DNA of 64,000 nt from Roseiarcus sp050012775. GTDB taxonomy: Bacteria; Pseudomonadota; Alphaproteobacteria; Rhizobiales; Beijerinckiaceae. Each line of letters begins with the position of its first letter. Position 1 is the first letter of the stretch. The notes under the pieces are model-generated. The model ran no database searches. It saw only the letters and a list, made by a program, of their open reading frames with translations, and was not told the origin of the DNA. The DNA is taken from positions 62,001 to 126,000 of the forward strand of contig JBEKGN010000014.1 of the NCBI GenBank assembly GCA_050012775.1. Direction: 5' to 3'. Below are positions 60,325-64,000 of this stretch, in pieces. Both the position numbers and the translations under genes were made by a program.

Positions 60325-61131
60325 CTACAGCGCCAGCTCCACATTCACCGGCGCGTGGTCGGAAGGGCGCTCCCAGCCGCGGGCGTCGCGCAGCACGTGC
60401 ATCGATTTCACGGCGTCCGCGAGCGCGGCGCTGACCCAGACATGGTCGAGGCGGCGGCCTTTATCGGCCTTCGACCACTCGGGCGTGCGGTAGCTCCACC
60501 AAGTGTAGAGCTTTTCGTCGTTGGGAACGAACTTGCGCAAGGCGTCGCTCCAGGGACCGGCGGCCTGCGCGCGGCCGAGCTTTTCCACTTCGATCGGCGT
60601 ATGGCTGACGACGTGGACGAGCGCCTTGTGGCTCCAGACGTCGTGCTCCAGCGGCGCGATATTGAGATCGCCGACGAGAATGGCGCGGCCGGCGGCTTTC
60701 TTTTCGTCCCTGAACCAGGCCGTCATTTCATCGACGAAGGCGAGCTTGTGCGCGAATTTGTCGTTGATCGCGGGATCGGGTTCGTCGCCACCCGCGGGCA
60801 CGTAAAAATTATGGATTTCCAGGCCGTCCGCCTTGCCCCCGAGCGTCACGCGCAGGTGCCGCGAATCGCCCTTGGCGCAGAAATCGCGCGGGGTCGCATC
60901 GACGATCGGCAGCTTCGAGACGACGGCGACGCCGTGATAGCCCTTCTGGCCGTTGATCGCGATATGCTCGTAGCCGAGCTTGTGAAATTCGCCGAACGGA
61001 AATTGCGCGTCGGGGCACTTGGTCTCCTGCAGGCACAGGACGTCCGGACGGCGTTCCTCGAGATAGCGCGCGACCAGCCCGATGCGCAGGCGCACGGAGT
61101 TGATGTTCCAGGTCGAGATCGAAAAGCGCAC
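60325..61131 (-). CDS. xth: exodeoxyribonuclease III
   Basis: The predicted 268-residue AP endonuclease/3'-exonuclease of base-excision repair has the conserved WNINSVRLR, LQETKC, GYHGVA and GDLNIAP segments and the terminal SDHAPV metal/catalytic histidine. The GTG start at 61131 follows GGAAAAGG and makes the N-terminus match the family (VRFSISTWN). It lies 116 bases after lolA in the same direction, a pairing seen often in this order. Confidence 0.95.
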   Translation of the reverse strand: MRFSISTWNINSVRLRIGLVARYLEERRPDVLCLQETKCPDAQFPFGEFHKLGYEHIAINGQKGYHGVAVVSKLPIVDATPRDFCAKGDSRHLRVTLGGKADGLEIHNFYVPAGGDEPDPAINDKFAHKLAFVDEMTAWFRDEKKAAGRAILVGDLNIAPLEHDVWSHKALVHVVSHTPIEVEKLGRAQAAGPWSDALRKFVPNDEKLYTWWSYRTPEWSKADKGRRLDHVWVSAALADAVKSMHVLRDARGWERPSDHAPVNVELAL

Positions 61132-61247
61132 GGGGAAGCCTTTTCCAGAGGGGCCGGGCGAACATGGCGGCTTCGGGCGCGGACGCAAGAGCCGCCGCCG
61201 ACTTGCCCACAGGCGAGGCGGGACGTCGGAGCTGCGCGCCGGCGGCG

Positions 61248-61961
61248 CTATTTTCGCTTGTTCATCTCCGAGGCCGGCGAGTCGTCGATGTGGAAGAGGT
61301 CGGGATCGGGCTTGGTCGTCAGATCGACGTTGAACAGGGAGACCACCGTCTGAAAGCCCTGCGCGTCGAGGACGGTCCATTGCTTCAACGCGAAGGTCGC
61401 GGGATCGAACACCAGCGCGATCTCGGCCGTGCCGCCCAAGGTCGCCTTGTCCTCGATCTCGATCGTGGCGGCGTTGTCGTCGATCGCAACCCGTTTGACC
61501 CTGGTGTCCTTGGCGATGTCGATATGGTCGGCGAGCAGGAATTTCAGCGGCGTCTGGGCGATGAAATAAAGATCCTGGGTGTCGAGCTTCTGGTCGCGCA
61601 CCGCGACCGAGCGGCCGTCGGCGACGATTTCCAGCCGAGCGGGCGGGGCGAAGCGGAACAGCATCCGGCCCGGCCGCGCGACATAGAGCTGGCCTTCGGA
61701 ACGCTCGCCGTCGGGCGCGATCTGCACGAAATCCGCGGTCATGACGCGCGCGCCGTCGAGATAGGCGTTGGCCTTGGCGATGGCGTCGGCGGCGGTCAAT
61801 TCCGGTTTGGGCGCGTCCTTGGCCGGGGCGGCGAGCGCGGCGGGCCTGACGGGCGGCGTCGGCGGCGCGTTGAGATCGATCGGCGCGTCCCCGGCGCAGG
61901 CGAGGCGCGCGAAGGCGAGAAGCGCGAGGGCTGACCAGGCAAGGGGTCGAAGGACCGTCAT
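61248..61961 (-). CDS. LolA-like outer-membrane lipoprotein carrier protein
   Basis: The predicted 237-residue periplasmic carrier shuttles lipoproteins to the outer membrane. It has a signal peptide (to about residue 22, CAG-D), a proline/alanine-rich linker (about 25-60) and the LolA fold with QLYVARPGRMLFRF and later a TATIEIED-type strand. In this order the protein is usually LolA, and its order with xth supports that. Confidence 0.86.
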   Translation of the reverse strand: MTVLRPLAWSALALLAFARLACAGDAPIDLNAPPTPPVRPAALAAPAKDAPKPELTAADAIAKANAYLDGARVMTADFVQIAPDGERSEGQLYVARPGRMLFRFAPPARLEIVADGRSVAVRDQKLDTQDLYFIAQTPLKFLLADHIDIAKDTRVKRVAIDDNAATIEIEDKATLGGTAEIALVFDPATFALKQWTVLDAQGFQTVVSLFNVDLTTKPDPDLFHIDDSPASEMNKRK

Positions 61962-62450
61962 GAACTCTCCGCTTTCGCCCGCTCGAAGGGCGCGTTTCGC
62001 CGCGGCGACCGCGGCGAAGCGGTCAGTGCCAGCCCCTTGCGCCCATTTTGTGGCGGCCGGGATCGGCCCGACAGCGATATCGGCGTCATGATCGAAATCG
62101 CGCGCGGGGCGAGGGAGCCGGCGCCGGATCGGGCCGTGACTCGCCGATGGCGCCTACCCTTTCGTAACCTTCTCGGCGGAATGTTCGGATCCAGCGGCCG
62201 ATCGATAGAATTTTAAGGGTTCCGTTTTACAAGAATTCGTTCGAATGCGCGCATATCGATACAAATTATTCGCTCGAGCCGTCGCGGAATTCGGGGCGAC
62301 GTCATCGCAACGACCGGACTTGGCGTGTTCCGACGATCCGCCGAGTTCAGGCCGAGATCGGAGGCTCAGGCCTCCCGCATCGCGAAGGCGCCCGATCGAG
62401 GCCTGGATGGCGCGGCGGCGCGCTCGTGCGGCAACATCGTGAGTGTGGTC
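61962..62450. other. 490-base region between lolA and the TadG-like gene
   Basis: Divergent promoters for lolA and the TadG-like gene are expected here. A moderately AT-rich stretch at 62200-62275 may hold the promoter for the plus-strand gene. I see no gene-like frame and no clear inverted repeat. Confidence 0.4.
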
Positions 62451-63971
62451 ATGCTCTTTCGTGTCTCGCGCAAATTCCATAGCGACCGCCGCGGCAACAT
62501 CGCGATGATGTACGCGCTAGCCCTGCCGGTGTTGATGTTCGGCATCGGGGTGGCGATCGACTTCACCCACGCCGCGCAAGTGCGCACGGAGCTGAATGCG
62601 GCCGCGGACGCCGCGGTGCTCGCCGCTTTGACGCCGAGCATGATGGACCAGCCGGTCGCGACCGCGCAGACCGCCGCGCAAAACATGTTCAACGGCCAGA
62701 TCGCCAACCTCACCTCGCTGGCGGCCGGAGACACGACCGTCACCGTCACCATCACCAATCCCACCAACAACCCCCTCGTCCGCAATGTCACGGTCGCCTA
62801 CACCGCGCAGAACGACAACATTTTCGCCAGCGTCCTCGGCGTGCCCACTCTTGGGCTGGCCGGCTCGTCGACCGCGAGCGCGGCGCTCGCCGCGAACATC
62901 AATTTCTACCTGCTGCTCGACAATTCCCCCTCGATGGCCCTGCCGGCGTCGCCGGGAGGGCCAGGGAACCCGCCGGGCATCATCGAGATGGAGAACCTGA
63001 CGCCGCAGCAGGGCAATTGCGCGTTCGCCTGCCATGAGGGAAGCACCAACAACGCCGATTCGGCGGGAAATCCGTGCCTGAAGGGCGCCACCTACTCGAC
63101 CCCGACGCTCAGCAGCCCGCCGCCGTCGACGTCACACGGGAACACGTACTGCGCAACGAGCGCCGGCACGCAGATCGACGACTTCGCGCTAGCGCGCCAA
63201 AACGGCATCCAGTTGCGCCTCGACGCCCTCAGCACGGGGATCACCGATCTGATGTCGGACGCCTACAAGACCCAGCAAAACGCGCCCCCCACGCCTCCGG
63301 TGTATCAGTTCGCCGCCTATGCCATGGATTCCCCTTGGCAAATCGGCATGTCGAGCGCCACCACTCCCGCGTACAACAACCTGATGGCGATGACGCCCAA
63401 CTACGTCTCCGGTTGGACGGCCGCCGCGCCGAATTTCGGCGTCATGGAGTACTACGCCAACAACGAGGAATGCGGCAACGCGGCGTGCACCAGCAACGGC
63501 GGCGGCGGCGACTACGCCACCAGTTTCAGCAACGCGCTGGGCGCCATGAACACGGTCATGCCCAATCCCGGCCTAGGCACCAACGTGGCGGGCGACACGC
63601 CGCAGGAAGTGCTGTTCCTCGTCACCGACGGCGTCGAGGACGATCTCGCTTCCTCGTGCAGCGAGCCGGAGACCAGCGGTCGATGCCAGGCGCCGATCAA
63701 TCCGGCTCTGTGCACGACGATCAAGAACCGCGGCATCCGCATCGCGATTCTCTATACCGACTATTATCAGGTGACCTCGAATACCTGGTACGAAGATTGG
63801 ATCGCGCCGTTCAATCCCGCTCCGCCCGCCCAATCGCAGATCGCGACCAACCTGGAGGCTTGCGCTTCGCCCGGCCTGTTCTACGACGCGGGCGTCGACG
63901 CCACCAACCTCGGCGGCGATCTGCAGGCGCTCTTCAACACGGTCGTGCAAACAGCTCACTTGACGCAGTGA
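62451..63971 (+). CDS. TadG-like pilus-assembly/von Willebrand A-domain protein
   Basis: The predicted 506-residue secreted protein has an N-terminal TadE/G-type membrane segment (RRGNIAMMYALALPVLMFG, about residues 13-31). A von Willebrand A-like domain with the metal-ion site DNSPSM follows, with several cysteine pairs in inserts such as NCAFACH and CGNAACTS. TadG proteins support Flp/Tad pilus biogenesis or cell-surface binding. It stands alone without tad genes in the window. The ATG at 62451 directly precedes the membrane segment. Confidence 0.85.
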   Translation: MLFRVSRKFHSDRRGNIAMMYALALPVLMFGIGVAIDFTHAAQVRTELNAAADAAVLAALTPSMMDQPVATAQTAAQNMFNGQIANLTSLAAGDTTVTVTITNPTNNPLVRNVTVAYTAQNDNIFASVLGVPTLGLAGSSTASAALAANINFYLLLDNSPSMALPASPGGPGNPPGIIEMENLTPQQGNCAFACHEGSTNNADSAGNPCLKGATYSTPTLSSPPPSTSHGNTYCATSAGTQIDDFALARQNGIQLRLDALSTGITDLMSDAYKTQQNAPPTPPVYQFAAYAMDSPWQIGMSSATTPAYNNLMAMTPNYVSGWTAAAPNFGVMEYYANNEECGNAACTSNGGGGDYATSFSNALGAMNTVMPNPGLGTNVAGDTPQEVLFLVTDGVEDDLASSCSEPETSGRCQAPINPALCTTIKNRGIRIAILYTDYYQVTSNTWYEDWIAPFNPAPPAQSQIATNLEACASPGLFYDAGVDATNLGGDLQALFNTVVQTAHLTQ

Positions 63972-64000
63972 CGGCAGCGCGACTTCACGGGCGGCGCGTC

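Noticed and set aside
1..64000. tRNA, rRNA and CRISPR arrays
   Set aside because: By eye I found no T-loop/acceptor pairs that close into a tRNA, no rRNA core sequences, and no set of regularly spaced repeats. A tRNAscan or repeat search would be decisive.

Overview
The window is a GC-rich chromosomal segment of an alphaproteobacterium, most likely of the order Hyphomicrobiales (Rhizobiales). The evidence is the rpmH-rnpA order, the radA-cvpA-purF block, the lolA-xth pair, a fixNOQP-fixGHIS-type respiratory cluster with anaeroboxes, and a small secreted protein of a type common in that order. The genus cannot be fixed from the sequence alone. There are no tRNA or rRNA genes, CRISPR arrays, insertion sequences or prophage genes that I can see.

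Layout. 1-5.9 kb: rpmH-rnpA at the left edge, a membrane diguanylate cyclase, dxs with a small coupled membrane protein, and a fatty-acid hydroxylase. 6.1-18.1 kb: a GntR/FCD regulator diverges from a spermidine/putrescine-type ABC importer. The importer operon also carries a hydantoin/aspartate racemase and a DUF1330 gene, and a palindromic repeat pair sits inside it. A VIT-type metal transporter, a Tat-exported isoaspartyl methyltransferase, a SAM methyltransferase, a second hydroxylase and a stand-alone allophanate hydrolase follow. Together the importer, racemase and allophanate hydrolase suggest scavenging of an organic nitrogen compound. 18.1-21.4 kb: hicAB, a serine beta-lactamase-fold protein and an M20 dipeptidase. 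21.5-30.8 kb, mostly minus strand: Pit phosphate transporter, purF, cvpA, radA, glgA, a BON-domain protein and a Bcr/CflA exporter.

31-38.2 kb: an orphan branched-chain amino-acid-type binding protein, a small secreted protein with a decayed tandem copy, and a B12 (cobalamin) riboswitch followed by a complete btuB-btuF-btuC-btuD uptake operon. 38.2-51.6 kb: a micro-oxic respiration island. It contains a hybrid PAS histidine kinase, a NarL/FixJ-type response regulator, a FixK-like Crp/Fnr regulator, a universal stress protein, ccoNOQP (cbb3 oxidase) and ccoGHIS (its assembly factors). Good FNR/FixK boxes lie before ccoN and before the stress-protein gene. A third lies before the BON-glgA pair about 14 kb away, exactly spaced from a -10 element. 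A perfect 8-4-8 dyad sits between the kinase and FixK-like genes. This supports a kinase to regulator to FixK to respiration/stress cascade.

51.6-53.2 kb: a small accessory patch with parDE, a lone HTH antitoxin-like gene and a stand-alone ClpX-type zinc-finger protein. 53.4-62 kb: ilvD, an aldo/keto reductase, two overlapping 2OG-Fe(II) oxygenases closed by a strong terminator, a penicillin-acylase-family hydrolase, xth and lolA. 62.4-64 kb: a TadG-like protein with a von Willebrand A-type domain.

No single locus is a clearly undescribed system. The best candidates for follow-up are the kinase/FixK-like regulatory circuit with its dyad, the Tat-exported isoaspartyl methyltransferase, the tandem 2OG oxygenases and the lone ClpX zinc-finger protein.
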